Of a stretch of DNA of 64,000 nt, positions 9,970 to 20,844 are shown in pieces (the stretch's first letter is position 1; every line of letters starts with the position of its first letter). The notes below the pieces were generated by a model. That model worked only from the letters and a program-made list of their open reading frames with translations, was not told where the DNA came from and did not search any database. The DNA lies in assembly GCA_009377445.1 (NCBI GenBank), contig WHUA01000001.1, positions 310,001-374,000 of the forward strand, in the 5' to 3' direction. This stretch comes from Alphaproteobacteria bacterium (GTDB taxonomy: Bacteria; Pseudomonadota; Alphaproteobacteria; UBA8366). The translations under genes were made by a program, and so were the position numbers.

Positions 9970-10941
9970 ATGCGCGCGATCCGGATACATGAGCTGACGG
10001 GCCTCGACGCTCTCAGGCTGGAGACGATCCCGTCCCCGTCGCCGGGACCCGGCGAGATCCGCGTCGCCGTGCATGCGGCGGGCGTCAACTTCGCCGACAC
10101 ACTGATGATCAAGGGCGGCTATCAGCACAAGCCGCCGCTTCCCTTCACGCCCGGCATGGAGGCGGCGGGCGACGTCGTCGAGCTCGGCGAAGGCGTGACC
10201 GAGTTCAGCGTGGGCGACCGCGTGCTCGCGCCCATGCGCTTCGGCGCCTATGCGGAGGAGGCGGCGATCGACGCCCGCCATTGCGTGCGCATTCCGGACG
10301 GGATGGACTACCGGGCAGGCGCGGCGTTCCCGATCGCCTACGGCACGAGCCATCTCGCCCTCACCCACCGCACGCAGCTAAGGGCCGGAGAGGTGCTGCT
10401 GGTGCTGGGGGCGTCGGGCGGCGTCGGCCTCACCGCCGTCGAAGTCGGCAAGGCGCTGGGCGCGACCGTGATCGCCTGCGCCGGCAGCGCCGAGAAGCTG
10501 GAGGTCGCGCGCTCGCGCGGCGCCGACCACCTGATCGACTACAGCGCCGAGGATATCCGCAAGCGCGTCAAGGAACTCACCGGCGGCGTCGACGTGGTCT
10601 ACGACCCGGTCGGCGGCGACGCATCCCGCGCCGCGCTCCGCTGCCTCAACTTCGAGGGCCGCCTCGTCACGCTGGGATTCGCCAGCGGCGACATTCCGCA
10701 GATTGCCGCCAACTATCTGCTGGTGAAGAATATCGCCGTCATCGGCTATTCCTTCAGCAGCTACCGCTTCGCGCAGCCGGCGGCGATGCGGGGCACGCTG
10801 GAGGAGATCTGCCGCTGGTATGTCGAGGGGAAGCTGAAGCCGCATATCAGCTTCACCTTCCCGCTCGCCGAGACGAAGGCGGCGCTGAGCGTCCTGCTCG
10901 AGCGCAAATCCACCGGTAAGGTTGTGATCGACGTGCGGTAA
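9970..10941 (+). CDS. NADPH:quinone oxidoreductase-like zinc-type dehydrogenase
   Basis: The 323-residue protein belongs to the medium-chain dehydrogenase superfamily, quinone-oxidoreductase group. It has a GroES-like N-domain (AAGVNFADTLMIKGGY, PGMEAAGDVVELGEGV) and a Rossmann C-domain with VLGASGGVGLTAVEVGKALG at about residue 145. No zinc-ligand cysteine set is present, as usual for this group. It probably reduces quinones or conjugated carbonyls with NADPH. It stands alone, with the palindromic repeat directly after it. Confidence 0.92.
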   Translation: MRAIRIHELTGLDALRLETIPSPSPGPGEIRVAVHAAGVNFADTLMIKGGYQHKPPLPFTPGMEAAGDVVELGEGVTEFSVGDRVLAPMRFGAYAEEAAIDARHCVRIPDGMDYRAGAAFPIAYGTSHLALTHRTQLRAGEVLLVLGASGGVGLTAVEVGKALGATVIACAGSAEKLEVARSRGADHLIDYSAEDIRKRVKELTGGVDVVYDPVGGDASRAALRCLNFEGRLVTLGFASGDIPQIAANYLLVKNIAVIGYSFSSYRFAQPAAMRGTLEEICRWYVEGKLKPHISFTFPLAETKAALSVLLERKSTGKVVIDVR

Positions 10942-10950
10942 GCTCAAGTA

Positions 10951-11054
10951 CCCTCTCCGCCATTTGGCGGAGAGGGTGGCGCGCGCCGGGTGAGGTGGCA
11001 GCCGCTGTGCCAACCACCTCTCCCTGGCCCTCTCCGCCCACGGGGCGGAGAGGG
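10951..11054. repeat. Composite palindromic intergenic repeat
   Basis: Two hairpins with 11-bp arms (CCCTCTCCGCC/GGCGGAGAGGG, at 10951-10976 and 11028-11054) flank an inner inverted pair GAGGTGG (10992-10998)/CCACCTC (11014-11020). The unit is therefore a nested palindrome of about 100 bp. It sits between two convergent genes and could fold in RNA as a bidirectional terminator. Such GC-rich REP-like units are common in alphaproteobacterial intergenic regions. Confidence 0.85.
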
Positions 11055-11083
11055 GATGCTCATTTAGGCCGATTGGGAGCCGC

Positions 11084-12243
11084 TCAGCGGAGCGCGCGGG
11101 CGAGGCGGTCCGCCGCCGCCTCCAGCGTTTCCGGCGCGCGCGCGAAGCATAGCCTGAGAAAGCCCTCGCCTTCCGGACCGAAAGCCGTGCCCGGGGCAAG
11201 GCCGACGCCCGCCTCGTGCACCAGGCGCTTGGCGAAGTCGAGGCTGCCGGTCATGCCCTCGACCGCAAAGAAGGCGTAGAACGCCGCATCCGGCGGGGTG
11301 TAGCGCACGCGCGGCAGGGCGGCGAGGCAGCGGCCGATGACGTCGCGCCCTTGGCGGCACCTCTCGACCATGGATGCGACCAGCGGCTCGCCGTCCTGCA
11401 CGGCCGTGACGGCGGCATGCTGCAGGAAAGCCGGGGTTCCGCTGGTGTTGAACTCGACCAGGTTGGCGAGATAATTGCCGACCGCCACCGGATGCGTGAG
11501 CCAGCCGAGCCGCCAGCCGGTCATCGCCCAGGATTTGGAAAAGCTGTTGATGACGATGAGCAAATCGTCCGGATCGGCGGCCTCGAGGAAGGACGGCGCG
11601 GCGCGGCGGTCGTAGACGATGCGCGCATAGACTTCGTCCGCGATGACCCAGATGCCGCGCGCGCGGCAGGCCGCCAGCAGCGCCTGCTGCTGCGCCCGCG
11701 GCATCATCCATCCGGTCGGGTTTCCCGGCGAGTTGACGAACACGGCGCGGGTGCGCTCATCGCAGCGCGCCATGACTTCCTCGACATCGAGCGTCCAGCC
11801 CTCGTTGCCGAAACGAAGAGCCACGCCGCGCGGCTCGCCGTCCATGATCTCGACGGCCGAGCGGGCGTTCGGCCAGACCGGGCCGACGATCACCACGTTG
11901 TCGCCGGCGTCCACCAGCATCTGCATCACCATCATGATTCCGGTCATGCCCGACGACGTCACGGTGATGCGCTCCACCGAGGTTTCGACACCGTAGAGCG
12001 CGCCGGTGTAGCCGGCCAGCGCCGCGCGCAGCTCGGGGATACCCTGCTTGTGCGTGTAGAAGGTATTGCCAGCCGCCAGCGCGCCGGCGGCCGCGCGGTT
12101 GATGAAGTCGGGCGTCGGCACGTCGGATTCGCCGTACCACAGCGGAATGACCTTCGGGTCGTCGAGCGCGAGCTGGGAGACCTGCAGGATCTGCTGCGTC
12201 TCGAGGTCGCGGATTCGCGCGCGGATCGGCGGCCGAAGCCCGC

Positions 12244-12247
<4 letters not shown>
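11084..12247 (-). CDS. PLP-dependent class I/II aminotransferase
   Basis: The 387-residue protein is a fold-type I aminotransferase of the AspAT superfamily. The PLP lysine lies in [17 protein letters not shown] (about residue 230), with [14 protein letters not shown] and the conserved Asp/Tyr of [12 protein letters not shown] upstream, and a C-terminal Arg in [12 protein letters not shown]. The substrate is not evident. The ATG (12247-12245) overlaps the stop of the acetoacetyl-CoA synthetase gene, so the two are translated together from one mRNA. That pairing is unusual and is the only hint to its role. Confidence 0.92.
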
Positions 12248-14217
<1,970 letters not shown>

Positions 14218-14433
14218 GTCGCCTCCGTCTCGGCATTTTGCGCGAACGGCGCCCCGGATGCCTGATATAAACGAAACGCCGGGCGCGGAAAACAGAGGCC
14301 CGGCGCATCCGTTAAGAAACAGTTGAACTGGTGGGACGAATTACAATTCCAAATGCCATCTCGGTGTGATATGTCCCGCCGCGTCGGAGTCACGGCAAGG
14401 GCCCTGGCCGACGTGAAGGGATTCCAACGCTGA

Positions 14434-15351
14434 ATGGAACGGATCGCCGCGCGTCTCGGCTCCCTTCCCGGGAACGTCCAGGGAGCGATCTGGATATTGA
14501 TGAGCGCGGTCATATTCACCGCGACGAACTCCCTCATCAAATACATGGGGAGCTCGCTCGACAGCTTTCAGATGGTCTTCTTCCGCGGCTTGTTCGGGAC
14601 GCTGTTCCTGCTGCCGATCGTCTGGCGCGCCGGCGGCATGGAGGTCCTTCGCTCCGAGCGGATGAACTTTCACCTGGCGCGCGGCCTGACCGGGTCGCTC
14701 GCCCTGATGACGATCTTCTACGCACTCACGCACATGCCGCTCGCCGACGTGACCGGCATCAGCTTTTCCCGGTCGCTTTGGGTGATCGTTCTCGCCGTCC
14801 TGTTCCTCAATGAGCGGTTTCGCTGGCGCCGGTGGTCCGCCACGGTCCTCGGCTTCCTCGGGGTCCTGGTGATGGTCCGTCCCGGCCCGGAGGCGAATCC
14901 CGCCGCCGTCGCCGCCGTCCTCAATGCGCTGTTCGTGGCGATGAGCGTCGTCCTGATCAAGCGGATGACCGTCACCGAGAAGCCGCTCACCATCCTGTTC
15001 TGGGGCACGCTGATCCCCACCTTCGTGACTTTCCCCCCCGCCCTCGTGGTGTGGCAGAATCCGACTAACCTGGAGCTGATCCTGATGGCGGTGATCGGCG
15101 CCGGCCTCAGCGTCGGGCACACCTGCCTGATCCACGGGCTGCGCGTCGGCGAAGCGACGGCGGTGATGCCGTTCGATTACACGCGGCTCATCCTGTCCGG
15201 CCTCGCGGGCTACATCTTCTTCATGGAGGTTCCGGACCCGTACACGATCGTGGGCGCGGTGATGATCGTCGCGTCCACCTTCTACATCGCCCGCCGCGAG
15301 GCGCGGGAGGCGCGCGTCAACCAGGACCGCGAGCTGGGGGGCGTCCCCTAG
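14434..15351 (+). CDS. EamA/DMT-family transporter
   Basis: The 305-residue membrane protein has about ten hydrophobic segments in two EamA halves (about 15-145 and 160-285), the layout of drug/metabolite exporters. Recognisable parts are FFRGLFGTLFLLP in the first half, EXX-type VLFLNERFRWRRW at the end of the first half, and TCLIHGLRVGEATAVMPFDY in the second. The substrate is unknown. The ATG at 14434 directly follows a TGA, with AAGGGA about 13 bases upstream. It converges on the DUF1232 gene with one base between stops. Confidence 0.9.
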   Translation: MERIAARLGSLPGNVQGAIWILMSAVIFTATNSLIKYMGSSLDSFQMVFFRGLFGTLFLLPIVWRAGGMEVLRSERMNFHLARGLTGSLALMTIFYALTHMPLADVTGISFSRSLWVIVLAVLFLNERFRWRRWSATVLGFLGVLVMVRPGPEANPAAVAAVLNALFVAMSVVLIKRMTVTEKPLTILFWGTLIPTFVTFPPALVVWQNPTNLELILMAVIGAGLSVGHTCLIHGLRVGEATAVMPFDYTRLILSGLAGYIFFMEVPDPYTIVGAVMIVASTFYIARREAREARVNQDRELGGVP

Positions 15352-15352
15352 C

Positions 15353-15763
15353 TCAGGCTTCCGCGTTTTCGGGCGGATGACGGCCTTCGAGCTTCGCCTG
15401 GGCGCGCTCGCGGTGACGATCCTTGATCTCGGGTCCGACCGACCGCCAGACGGCGAAAAGCACCGCGGCGTCATCGGTGAAGCCCAGGCCGGCGATAATG
15501 TCGGGTATCGCATCCGCCGGCACGATGAAATAGGCCAGCGCCGCGAGCAGCATGAGCCTGACGCGCGCCGGCGTCGCCGGATCGGTCGCGCAGTAGTATG
15601 CGGCGACGGCCTCGCGCGCAAAGCTCGTCCGCTTCGCTGTCCGGCGCATCTTCGCCCAGAAACCGCTGCGCACCAGCCTTTCGTCGTCGGGGCCGGGCGC
15701 GGGAACCCGTATCGGTAATCCTCGCATTCCCTTCATATAGGGGCCCTCCGCGGCTTTTGCCAT
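15353..15763 (-). CDS. DUF1232 (YkvA-type) membrane protein
   Basis: The 136-residue protein has the DUF1232 core LLAALAYFIVPADAIPDIIAG, in which one hydrophobic segment ends in the invariant D-x-I-P-D motif, followed by GFTDDAAVLFAVWRSV. Function is unknown; family members are small membrane-associated proteins. The start (MAKAAEGPYMKGM) lies 2 bp after the stop of the Sel1 gene. It is the third gene of the pterin dehydratase-Sel1-DUF1232 unit. Confidence 0.87.
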   Translation of the reverse strand: MAKAAEGPYMKGMRGLPIRVPAPGPDDERLVRSGFWAKMRRTAKRTSFAREAVAAYYCATDPATPARVRLMLLAALAYFIVPADAIPDIIAGLGFTDDAAVLFAVWRSVGPEIKDRHRERAQAKLEGRHPPENAEA

Positions 15764-15765
15764 AT

Positions 15766-16413
15766 TCAGTCCCGCCTGCCGTGCTGTTGCCGCCATGCCG
15801 CGACCCGCCGGCGCGCCGCCTCGACCTGGTCCGCCGTCATCTCGCGTTCGATGACCGTGCGATTCTCCAGGGCGATCTGCCGTCCCTTGCCTTTCAGCCC
15901 GTCGGCGGAGAGCGTCAGCCATTTCCACGCCTCGACGGGGTCGCGCGGCACGCCGACGCCGGTGAAATAGAAGGTGCTGAGATTGTTCTGCGCGCGGCCG
16001 TGGCCCTGGTCGGCCGCCAGGCGCAGCAGGCGGGCGGCTTCGACAGGGTCCTTCGCGACGCCCTTGCCGAACTGGTGGAAGATCCCGAGGTTGTATTGGG
16101 CAGACGCATTGCCGGCTTCCGCCGCTTTGCGGTACCAGCGCGCCGCCGCCGCCAAATCCTTCGGGACGCCGAGTCCCTGTTCGTGGATGGTGCCCATCAT
16201 GAATTGGGCCTGTGCGTCGCCGCCGTTGGCGAGCGCGTCGAAAATCCGGCGGGATTCGCCATATTTCTTGTCGAGATGGGCCCGCATGCCCGTGGCGAAT
16301 TCCGTGGCGAATTCCGCGGCGGCGGCGGCGCCCGCCGACAGCGCGATCAGCGCCGCGGCCGCCAGCCGGATCGCCCGTTTCCGCGCCGGCAACATCCCCG
16401 TCTCAGGCCGCAT
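15766..16413 (-). CDS. Exported Sel1-repeat (TPR-like) protein
   Basis: The 215-residue protein has a signal peptide (hydrophobic about 13-33) and at least three Sel1-like repeats, seen as A-x-x-x-LG-x-x-x-x-x-G-x-G-V patterns: QFMMGTIHEQGLGVPKD, QYNLGIFHQFGKGVAKD, QNNLSTFYFTGVGVPRD. Such proteins are periplasmic scaffolds for protein contacts. A perfect short tandem duplication (EFAT-EFAT, about residues 34-41) just after the cleavage site looks like recent slippage. It sits 6 bp downstream of the pterin dehydratase gene and 2 bp upstream of DUF1232. Confidence 0.88.
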   Translation of the reverse strand: MRPETGMLPARKRAIRLAAAALIALSAGAAAAAEFATEFATGMRAHLDKKYGESRRIFDALANGGDAQAQFMMGTIHEQGLGVPKDLAAAARWYRKAAEAGNASAQYNLGIFHQFGKGVAKDPVEAARLLRLAADQGHGRAQNNLSTFYFTGVGVPRDPVEAWKWLTLSADGLKGKGRQIALENRTVIEREMTADQVEAARRRVAAWRQQHGRRD

Positions 16414-16419
16414 GCAGGC

Positions 16420-16710
16420 TCATCTGGCCGCGGCGTCGATGAAAGCGGCAAGCGCGATGTCTTTTTCGCTGAGGCCGCCGCAGTCGTGCGTCGAGAGGGT
16501 CACCTCGACGGTGGAGTATACGTTGAACCACTCGGGGTGGTGGTCCATGCGCTCCGCCTGCAACGCGACGCGGCTCATGAACCCCCAGGCCGCGTTGAAA
16601 TTCGCGAACTTGAACCGGCGGACGATCGCTTCCCGCCCGTCCACCAGCGTCCATTCCGGAAGGCTTGCCAGGGCGCGCCGCCGCGCGTCTGCGCTCAGCT
16701 TCTCGACCAT
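16420..16710 (-). CDS. phhB: 4a-hydroxytetrahydrobiopterin dehydratase
   Basis: The 96-residue protein matches pterin-4a-carbinolamine dehydratase: the catalytic histidines lie in [20 protein letters not shown] and [15 protein letters not shown] closes the domain. It recycles the pterin cofactor after aromatic amino-acid hydroxylation. No phenylalanine hydroxylase gene is in the window, and stand-alone copies are frequent (some act in molybdopterin-related or regulatory roles). The start at 16710 ([14 protein letters not shown]) is the family's usual one. It is the first gene of a three-gene unit. Confidence 0.93.
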   Translation of the reverse strand: MVEKLSADARRRALASLPEWTLVDGREAIVRRFKFANFNAAWGFMSRVALQAERMDHHPEWFNVYSTVEVTLSTHDCGGLSEKDIALAAFIDAAAR

Positions 16711-16793
16711 GGTCCGACTCCTATTGCCGAATTCTTCCCGCACGGCCGCCATTGTGGCGCGTTCTTCGCCCGAAGGCTATGCTCCGGCGCGCC

Positions 16794-17195
16794 ATGGATA
16801 CGCATCAGCCCGACCCGCAGCAAATCGAAAATCTGGCCTACGAAGCCTTTTCGGCGATCCCTGCCGTATTGCGCGATCAGGTGACCGGCGTCGCCATCCG
16901 CGTGGTCGACCTGCCCGACCGGCGGACGTGCCGCGAGCTGGAGCTGGAATCGCCCTACGACCTGTTGGGCCTGTATCACGGCGTGCCGCTCGACGAACGC
17001 AGCCTCTCCGACGTGCCGCAGGGCGTGGACATGATCTTCCTCTACCGCCTGCCGCTGCTGAGCTACACCGAGGACACCGGCGAGGACCTGTACGATGTCG
17101 TGCGCCACGTTCTGATCCACGAGATCGGGCACCATTTCGGCTTTTCCGACGAGGAGATGGAAGCGATCGAAGCGGCAGCGGACGCGGAGGACTGA
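16794..17195 (+). CDS. Minimal zincin-type metallopeptidase (DUF1025/MMP-like)
   Basis: The 133-residue protein carries the HEIGHHFGFSDEEM motif near its C-terminus, an HExxH zinc site followed by an acidic stretch, and QIENLAYEAFSAIPAVLRDQ at the start, as in the Zincin_1 (metallopeptidase, catalytic domain MMP-like) family. The whole protein is one minimal catalytic domain. No substrate is known for this family. An ATG 15 bp upstream (MLRRAMDTHQ) is possible. It converges on the glycosylase gene. Confidence 0.9.
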   Translation: MDTHQPDPQQIENLAYEAFSAIPAVLRDQVTGVAIRVVDLPDRRTCRELELESPYDLLGLYHGVPLDERSLSDVPQGVDMIFLYRLPLLSYTEDTGEDLYDVVRHVLIHEIGHHFGFSDEEMEAIEAAADAED

Positions 17196-17205
17196 ACGCG
17201 CGCCG

Positions 17206-17820
17206 TCAGCCGAGCAAAGCGCGGGCGCGGTCCCGCAGCACCGGCAGCACGTCGTCGTCGAACCACGGATTCTTTTTCAGCCAGGCGGTGTTGCGCCAGC
17301 TCGGATGCGGCAGCGGGAGGAATCGCGGCGCATAATCCCGCCAATGGCGGACCGTCTCGGTCAAGGACCGCTGCCGCCGGCTGCCGAGGTAATATTTCTG
17401 CGCATAGCCGCCGACGAGCAGCGTCAGCTCGACTTCGGCCAGATGCGCCGCGAGGCGCGGATGCCAGTGCCGCGCGCATTCCGGACGCGGCGGCTTGTCG
17501 CCCCCGTTGCGGTCGACCCCCGGATAGCAGAAGCCCATGGGGACGATGGCGACCCGGGTGTCGTCGTAGAAGCTGTCCCGGCCGATATCCAGCCACGCCC
17601 GCAGCCGGTCGCCGCTCGGGTCGTTCCAGGGAATGCCCGTCTCATGCACCCGCGTGCCGGGCGCCTGGCCGACGATCAGGAGCCGCGCCGTCCGCGCCGC
17701 GCGCACCACGGGACGCGGGCCGAGCGGCAGCTCGGCGGCGCACAGCCGGCATTGCCGGATTTCCCGCAGGAGCGTTTTCAGGGCGCCGTCCGTCAGTTGC
17801 CTGTTCGCGATTTCATTCAT
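17206..17820 (-). CDS. Uracil-DNA glycosylase family protein
   Basis: The 204-residue protein has the UDG superfamily core: LLIVGQAPGTRVHETGIPWN (motif 1, GQAPG), a CRLC pair (about residues 30-33) near the N-terminus and the C-terminal LPLPHPSWRNTAWLKKNPWF with the HPSxRN motif. Related proteins are annotated as UDG-like; activity on uracil is not assured, since this group differs from families 4 and 5 in having few of their iron-sulfur cysteines. The ATG at 17820 is chosen over one at 17835; neither has a strong ribosome site. It is divergent from the phosphatase gene. Confidence 0.85.
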   Translation of the reverse strand: MNEIANRQLTDGALKTLLREIRQCRLCAAELPLGPRPVVRAARTARLLIVGQAPGTRVHETGIPWNDPSGDRLRAWLDIGRDSFYDDTRVAIVPMGFCYPGVDRNGGDKPPRPECARHWHPRLAAHLAEVELTLLVGGYAQKYYLGSRRQRSLTETVRHWRDYAPRFLPLPHPSWRNTAWLKKNPWFDDDVLPVLRDRARALLG

Positions 17821-17927
17821 CCGGTCTACAGTCATTCTGTCGAGGCCGCAGATTCGACGCGCATGCCGGCAACGGCCCGACAACATATAATCCGCGAACC
17901 GGCCGTAGGCGACCCGGACTAACGCCC

Positions 17928-18401
17928 ATGTACTGTGTCCTGTTCGTATGCACTGGAAACATCTGCTGTTCGCTGACGGCGGAAGGCGTATTCCGCCAGA
18001 TGGTGACGGAGGCCGACCTTGCGGACCGCATCGGCGCGGATTCGGTGGGCCTGCATCGTCACCATGTGGGGTGCCCGCCGGACCGCCGCGCGCTGAAGGC
18101 CGCGAAGTCGCGCGGCTACGAGATCGGCAATCTGCGCGCGCGCCAGATCGATATGCAGGATTTCGCCGACTTTCATCTGATCCTGGCCATGGATGCGACG
18201 CATTACCGTCACCTCATCCGCACCTGTCCGCCGGGCGCGCGCGACAAGATTGCGATGTTCCTCGATACCGCGCCGCAGTTCGGACGCATGGACGTTCCCG
18301 ACCCCATCGATGGCTGCGTCAACGACTTCGAGTTCACCATGGACCTGATCGAGGCGGGCGCGCGCGGATGGCTGAACCGGATCCGGCGGGAGCGGTATTG
18401 A
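17928..18401 (+). CDS. Low-molecular-weight tyrosine phosphatase homologue with altered P-loop
   Basis: The 157-residue protein is plainly an LMW-PTP: FVCTGNIC at the start with nucleophile Cys8, and VPDPIDG with the general-acid Asp at 125, followed by the FEFTMDLIEAGARGWL helix. The P-loop signature is C-x5-R-S, but residue 14 is Cys (TGT at 17967-17969) where the phosphate-binding Arg should be, and the following Ser is succeeded by Leu16 in place of the usual Pro. Each is a single C-to-T change from CGT and CCG. Phosphatase activity is expected to be lost or much reduced. The frame is otherwise intact, so this could be a young pseudoenzyme or a phosphopeptide-binding relic. Confidence 0.9.
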   Translation: MYCVLFVCTGNICCSLTAEGVFRQMVTEADLADRIGADSVGLHRHHVGCPPDRRALKAAKSRGYEIGNLRARQIDMQDFADFHLILAMDATHYRHLIRTCPPGARDKIAMFLDTAPQFGRMDVPDPIDGCVNDFEFTMDLIEAGARGWLNRIRRERY

Positions 18402-18420
18402 GGCGCGCCGGCCGCGGCCG

Positions 18421-18963
18421 CTAACCAGCCGTCAGCGAATAGTCGGCTTCCGCGGTGTAGATCGGCCCAGAGCTCGAGCGGAAGCTGGAGAAGAGCACGA
18501 AGCGTTCCACCGCAATCGGCCCGGCCAGGAAATGTGAGTTCTCCGCGACGAAGCGCTGCAGGCGCAGCGCCGGGGCGCCCCGCAACCGGGCCAGCGTGAT
18601 ATGCGGCGAGAACTTCCGCTCTTCCCGCGGCACGCCCGCCGCCTGAATGGAGGTTTCGACTTTCGACTGCAAGCGCGACAGCGCCTCGCACTTCCGCACG
18701 CCGGCCCACAAGCTGCGGACGGCCGACGCCTTGCCGAAGTATCCGACGCCGTCCAGCGTCAGGTCGAAGCGGGGCGACCGGACGCGCAAGAGCGCCGAAT
18801 CGACGTCCTCGGCCTGCCCGCGCTCGACTTCGCCGATGAAGCGCAGCGTGAGGTGCATGTTTTCGGCCGCGACCCAACGGGCGCCGGGCACGCCGCAGCA
18901 GAGCCCGGCGAGCCGCTCGCACGTGCCCTCGGGCAGCTCGATACCGACGAACAGGCGAATCAA
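18421..18963 (-). CDS. thpR: RNA 2',3'-cyclic phosphodiesterase (2H family)
   Basis: The 180-residue protein has the two H-x-T/S motifs of the 2H phosphoesterase family: MHLTLRFIGEV at about residues 41-51 and PHITLARLRG at about 120-129. The N-terminus RLFVGIELPE is typical of ThpR/LigT. ThpR hydrolyses 2',3'-cyclic phosphates and was first described as a 2'-5' RNA ligase. It starts 33 bp after the FIST gene and is probably the last gene of the tesA-FIST-thpR unit. Confidence 0.94.
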   Translation of the reverse strand: MIRLFVGIELPEGTCERLAGLCCGVPGARWVAAENMHLTLRFIGEVERGQAEDVDSALLRVRSPRFDLTLDGVGYFGKASAVRSLWAGVRKCEALSRLQSKVETSIQAAGVPREERKFSPHITLARLRGAPALRLQRFVAENSHFLAGPIAVERFVLFSSFRSSSGPIYTAEADYSLTAG

Positions 18964-18996
18964 GACTGCGCCGCCTGCGGCGGCTCGGCCACGCGC

Positions 18997-20127
18997 TCAA
19001 AGAAACAAGGTAAGCACACCGGTATAGCCATACAGCCTGTTGTTGCTGATCTCGCCGTTGGCGAAGAACCCGACGAGGGGGAACTCGCCCAGCTCTTCCG
19101 CCACGATGCGCAGCTCCGCGCCGCCCGGCCCGAACTGGTTCGGCCCGCGCCCGCAGCATGAAAAATAGAGCCCGCCGCGCACCCGGCCCTTGCCGACCCG
19201 CCGCTTCAGGCTCGCCAGCATGCGGCGCATGTCCTCAACCGCGCTGTCGTGGTCGCGCCGGCAAAACATGATCCGGTCGCCGGGCGCGATCAGCTCGCCG
19301 ATCGCCAGAGCGCCGGCATCCGGGTCGATGCCGACGAGATTGCGGACCATGTAGTCGCCGGTATCCGAGCCGGACACCGGCAGCGCGGCGAAGATATATC
19401 CCGCCACGCGCCGCAGATCGCGCGCCAGCACGTCGCCGATATCTTCCTTGAACACGTCGAGCGCCGGCCGGTCGTCGATCCGGATCAGCACGTTCTGCTG
19501 CGACTCGGTCACCGTATGCACCGGGCCGATCGGCGAACAGCCCTGCGTCAGGCCGGATTGCAGCGGGACCGCCTCGAGCGACAGCATGACGCCGGACAGC
19601 CCGCCGTCCTCGACGCCGTCGGCGAGCTGCGGGAATCCGTTGTTCGACGCCGTCAGCCCGCCGACGAGAAAGCCGTTCGTCGCGGTCGACATCTCTGCGA
19701 TCAGATCCGGAAGCTGCTGATTGCGCGGGTCGCCATGGACGATGGCGACGGGCGGGATCGGCCGGTCGATCCAGTCGCCGTGCTCTTCCATCAAGGGCGA
19801 AAGGTCCGTCGTGACGCCCGAAAACACCCGGAACGCATCCTCGGAGATCGGCGCCAGCATGGCGGCCATCGCGGGCTCGTTGAAATACTCCGCCCCGGTC
19901 GCGCACACGCCGAAGCCGACGGTGCCCACCCAATGCGGCACGCCGGTCGTCTGGCGCAGGAAGACCGAGATCTCCTTGAGCTGGCCGGCGAAATGATCGG
20001 AAACGTAGAGGAACCCGAGCCGGTGGGCGGCCGTGACCGGCTGCAGATCGACGATGATCTTTCCCGCCGCGTCGCGCCAGTTCTGCGCCGAGGCATGGGC
20101 AACGAGGAAGGGCTCGCTTCCGGTCAT
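18997..20127 (-). CDS. FIST-domain protein
   Basis: The 376-residue protein has a FIST_N part (about 30-220, with GTVGFGVCATGAEYF and FLVGGLTASNNGFPQL) and a FIST_C part (about 220-370, ending FFANGEISNNRLYGYTGVL). FIST is a predicted small-ligand sensory domain. Here it has no attached output domain and no signal peptide. Its ATG (20127-20125) overlaps the stop of the esterase gene, which suggests that both are made together. The motif FFANGEI is the usual C-terminal block. Its partner is unknown. Confidence 0.9.
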   Translation of the reverse strand: MTGSEPFLVAHASAQNWRDAAGKIIVDLQPVTAAHRLGFLYVSDHFAGQLKEISVFLRQTTGVPHWVGTVGFGVCATGAEYFNEPAMAAMLAPISEDAFRVFSGVTTDLSPLMEEHGDWIDRPIPPVAIVHGDPRNQQLPDLIAEMSTATNGFLVGGLTASNNGFPQLADGVEDGGLSGVMLSLEAVPLQSGLTQGCSPIGPVHTVTESQQNVLIRIDDRPALDVFKEDIGDVLARDLRRVAGYIFAALPVSGSDTGDYMVRNLVGIDPDAGALAIGELIAPGDRIMFCRRDHDSAVEDMRRMLASLKRRVGKGRVRGGLYFSCCGRGPNQFGPGGAELRIVAEELGEFPLVGFFANGEISNNRLYGYTGVLTLFL

Positions 20128-20765
20128 CCAGGCTCTCCCAAGGCGCGCAGCAGCGTCGGCAGGATTCTTTCCACGATCACCGAAACGCCTTTCGCATTCG
20201 GATGGATGCCGTCTGCCTGGTTCAGCGCAGGATCGGCAACGACACCATCGAGGAAAAAGGGGTACAAGGGCACCTTATGCTGCTTTGCCAGATCGGGAAA
20301 GATACGATCGAATTCCGCCGCATACTCCCGGCCCATGTTGGGCGGCGCCCGCATGCCGACCAGGAACACGCGCGCCCCGGCCTCCTTGATCCGCGCGATG
20401 ATCGCATCGAGGTTGCGGCGCGTTTCTTCGGGGTCCAATCCCCTGAGCGCGTCGTTCGCGCCCAGCTCGACCATGACCAGATCGGGCTTTTCCGCGAGCA
20501 GCCAGTCGATCCGGGCGAGCCCGCCGGCGCTGGTATCGCCCGAGACGCCGGCGTTGACCAGCCGCGCCCTCACCCCCGCCCGCTCGAGCGCAGCGCCGAG
20601 CCGGGTCACGAAGGCGTCGGACTGCGGCAGGCCGTAGCCGGCGGTGAGGCTGTCGCCGAGCGCCACGATCGTCCGCCCGGACGCATGCAGGGAACACGGC
20701 GCGAATATGAAGAGGCAGATCACAATCGCGCGGGCGGCGCGGCCCAACGCGTTGAAATGGCGCAC
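20124..20765 (-). CDS. tesA: SGNH/GDSL esterase, TesA-like arylesterase
   Basis: The 213-residue hydrolase has block I IVALGDSLTAGYGLPQSD (catalytic Ser), block III VELGANDALRG (Asn) and block V ADGIHPNAKG (Asp and His). A hydrophobic leader (AIVICLFIFAPCSLHASG) points to export, with cleavage near Ala-Ser. I chose the GTG at 20765, which places the leader at about residues 13-30; an ATG at 20840 would add 25 residues that overlap the promoter region of ybbA. TesA beside ybbA-ybbP, divergently transcribed, is a conserved arrangement. FIST and thpR follow. Confidence 0.92.
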   Translation of the reverse strand: MRHFNALGRAARAIVICLFIFAPCSLHASGRTIVALGDSLTAGYGLPQSDAFVTRLGAALERAGVRARLVNAGVSGDTSAGGLARIDWLLAEKPDLVMVELGANDALRGLDPEETRRNLDAIIARIKEAGARVFLVGMRAPPNMGREYAAEFDRIFPDLAKQHKVPLYPFFLDGVVADPALNQADGIHPNAKGVSVIVERILPTLLRALGEPG

Positions 20766-20844
20766 TGACGGGCCATATGGACGGGATGCCGACCAGAATA
20801 TGCCGCCCCGAGCCGTCTTCGCCCGCTTGCCGCGCAGCATAACG

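Noticed and set aside
14218..14433. Possible promoter TTGAAC...TACAAT before the EamA gene
   Set aside because: The spacer is only 13 bp, too short for a sigma-70 promoter.
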